NCBI GenBank assembly: GCA_005880695.1 | Contig: VBGR01000039.1 | Location: 1-49,055, forward strand | Direction of reading: 5' to 3' | DNA length: 49,055 nucleotides | Source of the DNA: Chloroflexota bacterium | Lineage (GTDB): Bacteria > Chloroflexota > Dormibacteria > Dormibacterales > Dormibacteraceae | Shown here: positions 16,237-28,022 of the stretch, in pieces | How positions within the stretch are numbered: position 1 is the stretch's first letter | Layout: each line of letters starts with the position of its first letter | Made by a program: the position numbers and the translations under genes | Notes under the pieces: generated by a model | What the model was told of the DNA's origin: nothing | Databases searched by the model: none | Seen by the model: the letters and a program-made list of their open reading frames with translations, nothing else

Positions 16237-17394
16237 TCAGGAACCGGCGCCGAGCTCGGCCAGGATCTCGTCGGTGTGCTCACCCAGCCGCGGGCCGGCG
16301 CCGCCCTCGCGGACCGGTGTTCGCCCCAGTCGCATGGGCGAACCGACCTGGCGCACGGCGCCGAGCGTCGGGTGGGCCGCGTCCCAGAAGAAATGCCGGG
16401 CGGCGAGGTGGGGATCGTTGAAGACCTCTCCATAGTCCTGGATGGCGCCGCAGGGCACTCCCGCCTCCTGGAGGGCGTCGATCCAGTAGTCGACCGGCCG
16501 CGTTCTTGTCACGGCCTCGAGCAGGGGGATCAGCTCCGAGCGGTTGCTGTGCCGGTCCGGGTTGGTCGCGAAGCGCGGGTCGGCCGGCAGGTGCTCGAGG
16601 CCGAGGACCTGGCAGAGGGCCAGCCAGTTGGCGGGACTGCCGGCCCCGGCGGTGAAGAATCCATCGGACGCGCGGAAGGCCTGGTAGGGAGCCGTCGTCT
16701 GGTGGGCGGACCCGAGCGGACGTCCCACCTCGCCCGTTGCGAAGTAGCGCCCTGCCTCCCAGACCGCTAGCGAGACCCCGGCTTCGAAAAGCGAGACGTC
16801 GATGTGCTGTCCGCGGCCGTCGCGCTCACGAGCCTGGAGGGCGGCCACCGCCGCCAGGGCGCCGTAGAGCGCGCAGACCAGGTCGCAGATCGGGACGCCC
16901 ACCTTGACCGGCTCCTCCCCGCCCTCGGGACCGGTGATCGACATCAGTCCGCTCATGGCCTGGGCCATGATGTCGAGCCCCGCCAGCTGCGCGTAGGGGC
17001 CGGTCTGGCCCCAGCCGGAGGCGGCCACATAGATCAGGCGGGGGTTGATCTGCTGCAGCCGGTCGTAGTCGAGCTCGAGGTCCTTCATCGTCCCCGGCCG
17101 GAGGTTCTCGATGACGATGTCGGTGCGCGCGATGAGCTTGCGGAAGACCTCCTTGCCAGAGGCCGACTTCAAGTCCAGGGCGAGCGAGCGCTTGTTGCGG
17201 TTCAGGCGCACGAAGTTGGACGACTCGCCGTCAAGGAAAGGCGCGGTCTGGCGGACCATGTCGCCGCCCGCCGGGTTCTCGACCTTGATCACATCGGCCC
17301 CCAGGTCGGCGAGCTGCATCCCGCAGAAAGGACCGGCCATGAAGTTGCCGACCTCGAGCACGCGCACGCCTTCCAACGGCGGGGGGCTCGGCAT
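16237..17394 (-). CDS. Family III CoA-transferase (CaiB/BaiF)
   Basis: 385 aa from the ATG at 17394. Typical motifs are GVRVLEVGNFMAGPF at the N terminus, LADLGADVIKVE, NRNKRSLALDL, and AGLDIMAQAMSG, whose Asp (~141) is the residue that forms the aspartyl-CoA thioester. The family moves CoA between carboxylic acids such as formyl/oxalyl, carnitine, succinyl or bile-acid CoAs. The specificity is not readable. The acyl-CoA dehydrogenase at the window start shows that acyl-CoA chemistry occurs nearby. Expression appears to come from a -10 box 8 nt upstream, back to back with that of aconitase. Confidence 0.92.
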   Translation of the reverse strand: MPSPPPLEGVRVLEVGNFMAGPFCGMQLADLGADVIKVENPAGGDMVRQTAPFLDGESSNFVRLNRNKRSLALDLKSASGKEVFRKLIARTDIVIENLRPGTMKDLELDYDRLQQINPRLIYVAASGWGQTGPYAQLAGLDIMAQAMSGLMSITGPEGGEEPVKVGVPICDLVCALYGALAAVAALQARERDGRGQHIDVSLFEAGVSLAVWEAGRYFATGEVGRPLGSAHQTTAPYQAFRASDGFFTAGAGSPANWLALCQVLGLEHLPADPRFATNPDRHSNRSELIPLLEAVTRTRPVDYWIDALQEAGVPCGAIQDYGEVFNDPHLAARHFFWDAAHPTLGAVRQVGSPMRLGRTPVREGGAGPRLGEHTDEILAELGAGS

Positions 17395-17402
17395 GGTCTA
17401 GA

Positions 17403-17420
17403 AGCTTAGGGAGTTACGCT
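17403..17420. promoter_or_regulatory. Back-to-back -10 boxes, CoA-transferase / aconitase
   Basis: Minus-strand TAAGCT (17408-17403) is 8 nt before the CoA-transferase ATG. Plus-strand TACGCT (17415-17420) is 6 nt before the aconitase ATG. The whole intergenic region is 32 bp, so the promoters must overlap. An AGGGAG at 17408-17413 could instead serve a TTG start at 17421. Confidence 0.4.
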
Positions 17421-17426
17421 TTGAGC

Positions 17427-20144
17427 ATGGCGGGCGAATACGGAAGGGCGGACTTGAAAGGCTTTGAGGGCACCTTCCTGCACCGCCTCGACAGCCGCTC
17501 CGACGCCGACCTCGCGCGCCTGCCGATGACCGTCAAAGTCCTGCTCGAAGGCCTGCTCCGCGGCGCTGCCGCGGGGCGCGTCAGCGAGACGTCTCTGGCC
17601 GCCCTGGCCCGCTGGCCGGCGGAGGCGCCGGAAGACGCCGAGCTGCCCTACACACCAGCGCGGGTCCTCCTCCAGGACTTCACCGGCGTGCCCGCCGTGG
17701 TCGACCTGGCGGCCATGCGCTCGGCCATGGAGCGGGCAGGCAAGGACGCCGGGCGGATCGACCCGCTGGTCCCCGTCGACCTGGTGATCGACCACTCGGT
17801 GCAGGTCGACGCTTTCGGGTCACTCGGCGCCTACGAGAAGAACATCGTGCGGGAGTACGAGCGAAACCACGAGCGCTATGCCCTCCTGCGCTGGGCGCAG
17901 GAGGCGTTCCACAACTTCAGCGTTGTGCCGCCCGGCATGGGGATCTGCCACCAGGTCAACCTGGAGCACCTGGCGAAGGTCGTGCAGACTCGCCAGGAGG
18001 ACGGCGGCCGGCTGGCGCTGCCCGACACGCTCGTCGGAACCGACTCCCACACCACGATGGTCAACGGGCTCGGCGTCCTCGGCTGGGGCGTCGGCGGGAT
18101 CGAGGCCGAGGCGGCTCTCCTCGGCCAGCCGATGTTCCTGACGCCGCCAGTGGTGGTCGGGGTCAAGTTCGGTGGAGCTCTCCGCCCGGGCGCCACCGCG
18201 ACCGACCTGGTGCTGACGCTCACGGAGATGCTTCGCAAGCACGGTGTGGTCAACAAGTTCGTCGAGTTCTGCGGCGCCGGCCTCTCCAGCCTGTCGGTGC
18301 CGGACCGCGCCACGCTCTCCAACATGTGCCCGGAGTACGGCGCCACCTCCGGGCTCTTCCCGGTCGACGAGCAGACGCTCAAGTACCTGGAGATGACGGG
18401 CCGCGACCAGGAGCAGATCCGGCTGGTCGAGGCCTACTGCAAGGAGCAGTCGCTCTTCCGGACCGACGACTCGCCCACCCCTACCTTCAGCGAGATGCTG
18501 GAGCTCGACCTGGCGTCGGTGGAACCGTCGGTGGCCGGCCCCAAGCGGCCGCAGGACCGGGTCGCCCTGCCGAAAGTTTGGGAGAGCTTCACGGGCGCTT
18601 TCGGCGGCCGCGAGGACCCAGACGAGCGGGCTCGTATGAAGGGCGAGGGCGGCGCCCACGAGGAGTCTGTCAAGAAGGCTTTTGCGGAGGCCGGGGCCGC
18701 CACCGCCGTCAAGCCCGCCACCGACCTTGCCGGCGGCGCCGTGGTGATCGCCGCCATCACCAGCTGCACCAACACGTCGAACCCGTCGGTCATGGTCGCC
18801 GCCGGCCTGCTCGCGAAGGCGGCCGTGGAGCGAGGAATGGACGTCCAGCCTCATGTCAAGACCTCGCTGGCGCCAGGCTCGCGCGTCGTCACCGACTACC
18901 TGAAAACGGCCGGCCTCATGGAGCCGCTCGAGAAGCTGGGCTTCTACCTCGTCGGCTACGGCTGCACGACCTGCATCGGGAACAGCGGACCGCTGGCCAG
19001 CCCCGAGATCGAAAGAGCCGTCCAGGACGGTGACCTGAACGTGGTCGCCGTGCTGAGCGGCAACCGCAACTTCGAGGCGCGCATCCATCCCCTCGTGCGG
19101 GCCAGCTACCTGGCCTCACCTCCACTGGTCGTCGCCTATGCCCTGGCGGGGACGATCCACAAAGACCTCTCGAAGGAGCCCGTGGGGACGGACCGGGACG
19201 GCAAGCCGGTCTTCCTTTCGGAGCTCTGGCCCGCGCCCGAAAAGGTCGCCGAGACGGTGTCCGAGTGCGTGCGTCAGGACATGTTCAAACGCGAGTACGA
19301 CCGCATCTACGAGGGCGACGAGCACTGGCGGGAGATGGACTCTCCAACGGGCGCGGCGTACGACTGGGACCCGGAGTCGACCTACGTGCGAGAGCCGCCC
19401 TATTTCATCGACCTGAAACCAGCCGCGAGCGAGCTGCCGGACGTGGCCGGCGCCCGGGTGCTGGCAATGCTCGGCGACTCCGTCACGACGGACCACATCT
19501 CCCCCGCCGGCTCCATTCCGGCGGACTCGCCGGCCGGCAAGTACCTGATCTCGAAGGGCGTGGAGAAGGTCGACTTCAACTCTTACGGCGCCCGCCGAGG
19601 GAACCACGAGGTGATGGTCCGCGGCACCTTCGGCAACATCCGGCTGCGCAACGAGCTGGCTCAAGGCAAGGAGGGCTACTGGACCCGTTTCCAGCCCTCC
19701 GACGAGGAGCTGACGATCTACGACGCTTCGGTTCGCTATCTGGCCGAGGGCACGCCTCTGCTGGTCATCGCGGGCAAGGAGTACGGCTCCGGTTCGTCGC
19801 GCGACTGGGCGGCCAAGGGCCCCCTCCTGCAGGGCGTTCGGGCCGTCATCGCCGAGAGCTTTGAGCGCATCCACCGCGCCAACCTGGTGGGCATGGGCGT
19901 GCTGCCGCTCCAGTTCAAGCCGGGCGAGACGCGCCAGACGCTCGGCTTGACCGGTCGCGAGAGATACACGGTCAAAGGACTGGGCCAGGTCAAGCCCGGG
20001 CAGAGGTTGACTGTCGAGGTCGAGGCCGAAGATGGCGGCAAGACGTCCTTCGACGTGGTGGCCCGGCTCGACAACGAGACCGACGTGACCTACCTGCGCA
20101 ACGGCGGCGTGCTCCCTTACGTGCTGCGGGAGCTGATGAAGTAA
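17427..20144 (+). CDS. acnA: Aconitate hydratase (AcnA type)
   Basis: 905 aa; citrate-isocitrate isomerisation in the TCA cycle, cytoplasmic. The four-domain IRP1/AcnA layout is complete. The [4Fe-4S] cysteines are near residue 447 (ITSCTNTSNPS) and near 513 and 516 (YGCTTCIGNSGPL). DSHTTMVNGLGVLGWG and the C-terminal swivel domain with EYGSGSSRDWAAKGP are intact. Start ATG 17427 is preferred; TTG 17421 would add two residues. IRP1-like RNA binding in the apo form is possible in the family but not shown. There is no companion TCA gene; it is a monocistronic unit ending just before a minus-strand terminator. Confidence 0.96.
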   Translation: MAGEYGRADLKGFEGTFLHRLDSRSDADLARLPMTVKVLLEGLLRGAAAGRVSETSLAALARWPAEAPEDAELPYTPARVLLQDFTGVPAVVDLAAMRSAMERAGKDAGRIDPLVPVDLVIDHSVQVDAFGSLGAYEKNIVREYERNHERYALLRWAQEAFHNFSVVPPGMGICHQVNLEHLAKVVQTRQEDGGRLALPDTLVGTDSHTTMVNGLGVLGWGVGGIEAEAALLGQPMFLTPPVVVGVKFGGALRPGATATDLVLTLTEMLRKHGVVNKFVEFCGAGLSSLSVPDRATLSNMCPEYGATSGLFPVDEQTLKYLEMTGRDQEQIRLVEAYCKEQSLFRTDDSPTPTFSEMLELDLASVEPSVAGPKRPQDRVALPKVWESFTGAFGGREDPDERARMKGEGGAHEESVKKAFAEAGAATAVKPATDLAGGAVVIAAITSCTNTSNPSVMVAAGLLAKAAVERGMDVQPHVKTSLAPGSRVVTDYLKTAGLMEPLEKLGFYLVGYGCTTCIGNSGPLASPEIERAVQDGDLNVVAVLSGNRNFEARIHPLVRASYLASPPLVVAYALAGTIHKDLSKEPVGTDRDGKPVFLSELWPAPEKVAETVSECVRQDMFKREYDRIYEGDEHWREMDSPTGAAYDWDPESTYVREPPYFIDLKPAASELPDVAGARVLAMLGDSVTTDHISPAGSIPADSPAGKYLISKGVEKVDFNSYGARRGNHEVMVRGTFGNIRLRNELAQGKEGYWTRFQPSDEELTIYDASVRYLAEGTPLLVIAGKEYGSGSSRDWAAKGPLLQGVRAVIAESFERIHRANLVGMGVLPLQFKPGETRQTLGLTGRERYTVKGLGQVKPGQRLTVEVEAEDGGKTSFDVVARLDNETDVTYLRNGGVLPYVLRELMK

Positions 20145-20156
20145 GCGCAGAGGCCT

Positions 20157-20193
20157 AAAAAAGAGGCCCGGGGGGCGCACTTCCCTCCGGGCC
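20157..20193 (-). terminator. Intrinsic terminator for the 58-aa minus-strand gene
   Basis: The 11-bp stem 20165-20175/20183-20193 (GGCCCGGGGGG with CCCTCCGGGCC, one wobble) is followed on the minus strand by TCTTTTTT. The orientation fits the small gene at 20223-20399. The stem also lies just after the aconitase stop and may help end that transcript. Confidence 0.75.
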
Positions 20194-20222
20194 CGCCGAC
20201 GAAATAAGACGCCAAAGAACGG

Positions 20223-20399
20223 CTAGGGTCGGTTGTAGGCGCGAACGAGCTGGCTCAAGATCGCCTCGTCGTTGAGCGCGGCCACCGCGTCGGCGCCCGC
20301 TGCGATCCGGTTGGCGGCCCGCCGCCGAGCGGCCTCGTCCATCTCCGGGTAGCGCGACATCAGCTGCTCGAACGTCTCGCGTTCCTTCTTGTTCTCCAT
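20223..20399 (-). CDS. Small helical protein, 58 aa, unknown function
   Basis: The ATG at 20399 is preceded by GGAGG (20413-20409) with a 9-nt spacer, and the stop TAG at 20223 is followed by a good minus-strand terminator. Together these give strong gene structure. The product begins MENKKERETFEQL and is charged and Ala-rich with no cysteine and no membrane segment. Pattern and composition suggest two or three amphipathic helices (FEQLMSRYPEMDEAARRRAANRI, given here only to residue-class level: acidic face, Arg/Ala face). No family is recognised. It is below the size limit of many gene callers. Confidence 0.7.
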   Translation of the reverse strand: MENKKERETFEQLMSRYPEMDEAARRRAANRIAAGADAVAALNDEAILSQLVRAYNRP

Positions 20400-20438
20400 C
20401 CCAGCCTGCCTCCAGTCCCCAAACCTTGCCCTGGAAAG

Positions 20439-20475
20439 GGGAAGCCCCCGCTCGGGGAGAGGGCGGGGGCTTCCC
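20439..20475 (-). terminator. Strong hairpin terminator after the 54-aa zinc-ribbon gene
   Basis: A perfect 13-bp stem GGGAAGCCCCCGC / GCGGGGGCTTCCC with an 11-nt loop. On the minus strand it is followed by a short CTTTCC, so it best fits the gene ending at 20517. Confidence 0.6.
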
Positions 20476-20516
20476 TGCCTTGCTCTTGAGTTAGAGCGTG
20501 GCCGGCCCGGAAGCCG

Positions 20517-20681
20517 TCAAGCGACCTCCTGGACCGGGTAGCGTCGCTCCTCGCCGCAGTCCGGGCATTCGTAGGTGCCTACCAGCTGGCCCGGCCGCGA
20601 CACATCGGTGTGAAGAGACCGAAGGGTCATGGTCACCTGAAAGTCGTGGCGTGGGCACGACGGGGAGTCCTGCAGCTCCAT
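20517..20681 (-). CDS. Small zinc-ribbon-like protein, 54 aa
   Basis: ATG at 20681, stop TGA at 20517. Cys9 and His12 (SCPRHDF) and Cys39 and Cys42 (ECPDCGEER) form a C-x2-H ... C-x2-C set, as expected for a zinc ribbon. The second knuckle, YECPDCGEERRY, is the typical single-sheet knuckle. There is no Shine-Dalgarno ahead of the ATG. Role unknown; such short ribbons bind nucleic acid or partner proteins. An overlapping 71-codon frame on the same strand (20491-20706) lacks these features and is a shadow. It is transcribed divergently from the PucR gene across 74 bp. Confidence 0.7.
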   Translation of the reverse strand: MELQDSPSCPRHDFQVTMTLRSLHTDVSRPGQLVGTYECPDCGEERRYPVQEVA

Positions 20682-20755
20682 TGCAACGCCAAAGGTTAGA
20701 ATTCAAAACCCTAAGTTCCTAGTCGGCCAGGCACAACGCTTGTCCCAGATTGTTT

Positions 20756-22504
20756 ATGCCCCATGCACTAAGCGCCAAGATGGCTGAAACTCAGATCCAC
20801 GACCCGGTCGTGCCCGGCCCCACCGTGCGTGAGGCGATGAAGCTGAGCGGCTTCGACCAGGCACTTCTGATCGGCGGCGCCGCCGGCCTGGAGCGCCGGA
20901 TCGAATGGGTCCGCGTCATCGAGACGCCGGACACGGCGCGCAAGGCACGGCCCGGCGACCTCCTGCTTTCGACCGGCTTCCCGATTCGCGACGATCCCGC
21001 GGCTCAGGTCGACCTCGTCGCGACTCTCGCCGGCATGGGCGGAGCCGGCCTCGTCATCAAGCCCGAGACCTATCTCGGAAACCGCCTGCCCGAAGGCATG
21101 GCCGAGGAGGCTGAGCGGCTGGCGCTGCCGCTCTTCACGCTCCGGCAGGAGGTCTCCTGGGTAGACCTGATGGCGCCGCTCCTGGAGCGCATCATCAACG
21201 CCGAGCACTCCCGGCTGAAGCAGTCGATCGGCATCCACCGACGCTTCACCGAGCTGGTGCTGGACGGCAAGGGCGTCGACGAGATCTGCCGCACGCTGGC
21301 CGACCTCCTGGAGAGCGCAGTGGTGGTGGAGGACGCCACCTTCCACCTCCTCGCCCACGCCGGCGGCTCAGACGTCGACAAACACCGGCGGGAGACGATC
21401 GCCCGCCATGGCACGCCGCCTCGAGTCCTCTACGACCCCAGCATCCAGCGGATGCTCCGCGAGGTGGACGCCAGGCGCGGCCCAATGAAAGTGCCCGCCT
21501 TCCCGCGCCTCGGCCTCGATCGCGAGCGGCTCATCGCGCCCATCTACGCCGCCAACCAAGTGCTGGGCTACATCTCGATCCTCGACCATCCTCGCGAGGC
21601 TGAGGAGCTGGCGTTCATGGCGATCGAGAACGCTGCCACCGTCGTGGCGCTCGCCCTCATGAAGGAGCGGGAGGTAGCTGCCGCCGAGTCATCCGTCCGG
21701 GGCGAGTACCTGGAGGACTTGACTCAAGGCACCTACGGCGACGAACCGGCTGCGCACCGCCGCGCCCGCCACGTCGGCTACCCGCTGGCCGGCCACCATG
21801 TCGTGCTCATCGTCGACATCGACGGCTTCGTCACGTTTCACAAATCGCGGCAGCTGAACGAGGACATGATCCAGGCGTTGAAGCGTGACTTCACTCGCCG
21901 GGTGACGGGCGTCGTCCGGCGCAACTTCCCGAAGGCGCTGGCCGGCAGCCGGTCGGACAGCGTGGTCGCCCTGCTGCCGCTCGGCGCAGAAGCCGACGGC
22001 TACGAAGGGAGGATGCGCGCTCTGGGCGTCCAGCTGCGCGAGGCCATCGCCGAGTGGAAACCAGGCTTCACCGTTTCCGTCGGCTTCAGCGGCCCGGTGG
22101 TGGCGCCGGCCGGTGTGGCGGCCGCCCACCGGGAGGTTCGCAACGTGCTCGAGACGCTGACCCGTTTCGGCCGCCGCGACCAAGTGGTAGCCGCAACCGA
22201 GCTGGGCGTGACAGGCCTGCTGGCGGGAGTGGCGGACGACCGCCTCGTCGAGTTCGCCCGCCGCCACCTGGGCCCCCTTGCCGAGCATGACCGCAAGCGA
22301 GGCGGCAACCTGCTCGAAACCTTGCGGGCCTACCTCGAGACAGGCGAGCAGCAAGCCGCTGCCCGCCGCCTCCAGGTCCACCCCAACACGCTCCGCTACC
22401 GGCTCGACCGGATCTCGGAAATCGGCGACGCCGATCTCACCGACCCGGAAACTCGCCTCAACCTGGCCGTCGCGCTGCGGGTCCAGGGTCTGCTCACCTT
22501 GTAG
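20756..22504 (+). CDS. PucR/CdaR-family transcriptional regulator
   Basis: 582 aa from the ATG at 20756; the ATG at 20780 (MAETQIHDP) is an equally good start. Residues ~20-145 are the PucR N-terminal ligand domain (TVREAMKL, GDLLLSTGF). A GAF-like region follows (~155-310), then a CdaR GGDEF-like domain (~340-470), and a C-terminal HTH_30 helix-turn-helix (VHPNTLRYRLDRISEI). Relatives activate purine, allantoin, sugar-acid or nitrogen-source genes. It ends 78 bp before gltB on the same strand, so regulation of nitrogen assimilation is an attractive but unproven role. Confidence 0.88.
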   Translation: MPHALSAKMAETQIHDPVVPGPTVREAMKLSGFDQALLIGGAAGLERRIEWVRVIETPDTARKARPGDLLLSTGFPIRDDPAAQVDLVATLAGMGGAGLVIKPETYLGNRLPEGMAEEAERLALPLFTLRQEVSWVDLMAPLLERIINAEHSRLKQSIGIHRRFTELVLDGKGVDEICRTLADLLESAVVVEDATFHLLAHAGGSDVDKHRRETIARHGTPPRVLYDPSIQRMLREVDARRGPMKVPAFPRLGLDRERLIAPIYAANQVLGYISILDHPREAEELAFMAIENAATVVALALMKEREVAAAESSVRGEYLEDLTQGTYGDEPAAHRRARHVGYPLAGHHVVLIVDIDGFVTFHKSRQLNEDMIQALKRDFTRRVTGVVRRNFPKALAGSRSDSVVALLPLGAEADGYEGRMRALGVQLREAIAEWKPGFTVSVGFSGPVVAPAGVAAAHREVRNVLETLTRFGRRDQVVAATELGVTGLLAGVADDRLVEFARRHLGPLAEHDRKRGGNLLETLRAYLETGEQQAAARRLQVHPNTLRYRLDRISEIGDADLTDPETRLNLAVALRVQGLLTL

Positions 22505-22549
22505 GTGACCAACGACCCGAACGGCCTTCTCTTAGTGAGGACCGACTAG

Positions 22550-22582
22550 GCCCGCTCTTCGCGGGCGGGTAACGTACCCGCC
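22550..22582 (+). promoter_or_regulatory. pucR-gltB gap: hairpin plus gltB -10 box
   Basis: GCCCGC-TCTTC-GCGGGC (22550-22566) could end the pucR transcript. TAACGT (22570-22575) lies exactly 7 nt before the gltB ATG and is embedded in the small inverted repeat GGGT-AACGT-ACCC, which could be an operator half-site pair. There is no Shine-Dalgarno, so gltB appears leaderless. Confidence 0.5.
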
Positions 22583-26854
<4,272 letters not shown>

Positions 26855-27635
26855 CCCGCTGAAGGCGGCGTCGGCAAATGCTTCGACCATCAGCCGGTAG
26901 GGGTCGTCGGGGTCCTTCCAGGCGGTGAACGGCTTGTCGATCCGGAGCCCGTCCAACCTGAGCTCCTGAATCTCCTCCACCTCGATGCTGCAGAAGAGAT
27001 GGGCCTTGGCGCCGCTGGCAAAGCCCAGCTCGATCGAAACCGTCGTGTCCAGGCCCTCGCTGCTCTTGCCCTCCGCTGCGACTGTTTCGGGCTGGCCGAG
27101 GATCCAGGCGGTCAGGTTGATGACGTAGCAGCCAACGTCGTAGAGCGCGCCGCCGCCGAGCTCCGGCCGGGCGCGATAGTTGGCCGGGTCCCGGAGACGG
27201 AAACCGAAGCTGGCGGAGACTTCGCGGATGTCATGCGCTTCAGTCACGACCTGCCTGATGCGAGGGTGGAAGCGGTACATGAAGCCTTCCATCAAGAGCT
27301 TGCCGTGGCGGCTCGCCGCCGCCGCCATCGCCTCGGCTTCTGACGCGTTCATCGCAAGCGGCTTCTCGCAGAGCACGTGCTTGCCCGCCGCCAGCGCCTT
27401 GCTGGTCCACTCCTGGTGCAGTGAGTTCACCAGCGGGATGTAGACCGCGTCGATGTCGGCCGATTCGAGCAATGCGTCATAGCTGCCCATGACGCGCCCG
27501 ATTCCGAACGTTCGAGCCCGCTCCGGATCGCGGCTGGCGATCGCGACCACCTGGCCATTGCGAGAGGCCTCGATCGCTGGGACCACCGCCTTGCGCGCGA
27601 TGTCAGCGGCGCCGAGCACACCCCAACGCAACCGC

Positions 27636-28022
27636 TCACTCATCGAGCCGGCGAGCTCCGATGACAAGTACTGCGGCCAAGGAAGAGATCCCGGCGGCGG
27701 CGGTGATTGCGATCGCCAGCAAGAGCGCGGACCAGATCAGACTGACCTCGTCCAGCGAGACGAGGGCGGCGGTGAGCAGCATGAAAGCCGCGGCAAGCGA
27801 GGCCAGGGCGGCGACTGCCAGCGCGGGGCTGCGCCCGACCAGCGCGCCGCCACCCGCTGCCAGCATGGCCGCCGCCAGCGGAGCGAAGTCCAGCACCGAC
27901 CCGGTGCGCGCGTAAACAAGCAGCGCGAGACCGCCCAAGCCGGAAACAAGAGCGCTCACGTAAGCAGCCGCCCTCGCCAGGCGAGCGAGCGACTCAGGCG
28001 CGGACTTCGACCGCTCTGCCAC
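27636..28022 (-). CDS. Small polytopic membrane protein, unknown function
   Basis: 128 aa from a GTG at 28022, overlapping the preceding gene by 29 bp and the next by 8 bp, so it is part of the operon. The N terminus is basic/polar (residues 1-14). Four hydrophobic segments follow, around residues 17-37, 44-62, 68-90 and 96-122, rich in Ala, Leu and Gly. The C terminus is short and charged (GARRLDE). No conserved motif is recognised. Overlap with two oxidoreductase genes is the main evidence that it is real. Confidence 0.65.
   Translation of the reverse strand: MAERSKSAPESLARLARAAAYVSALVSGLGGLALLVYARTGSVLDFAPLAAAMLAAGGGALVGRSPALAVAALASLAAAFMLLTAALVSLDEVSLIWSALLLAIAITAAAGISSLAAVLVIGARRLDE

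Noticed and set aside
20491-20706. 71-codon minus-strand frame as the gene in this gap
   Set aside because: The 54-codon frame at 20517-20681 has four zinc ligands and ends cleanly before a terminator; the longer one has neither.
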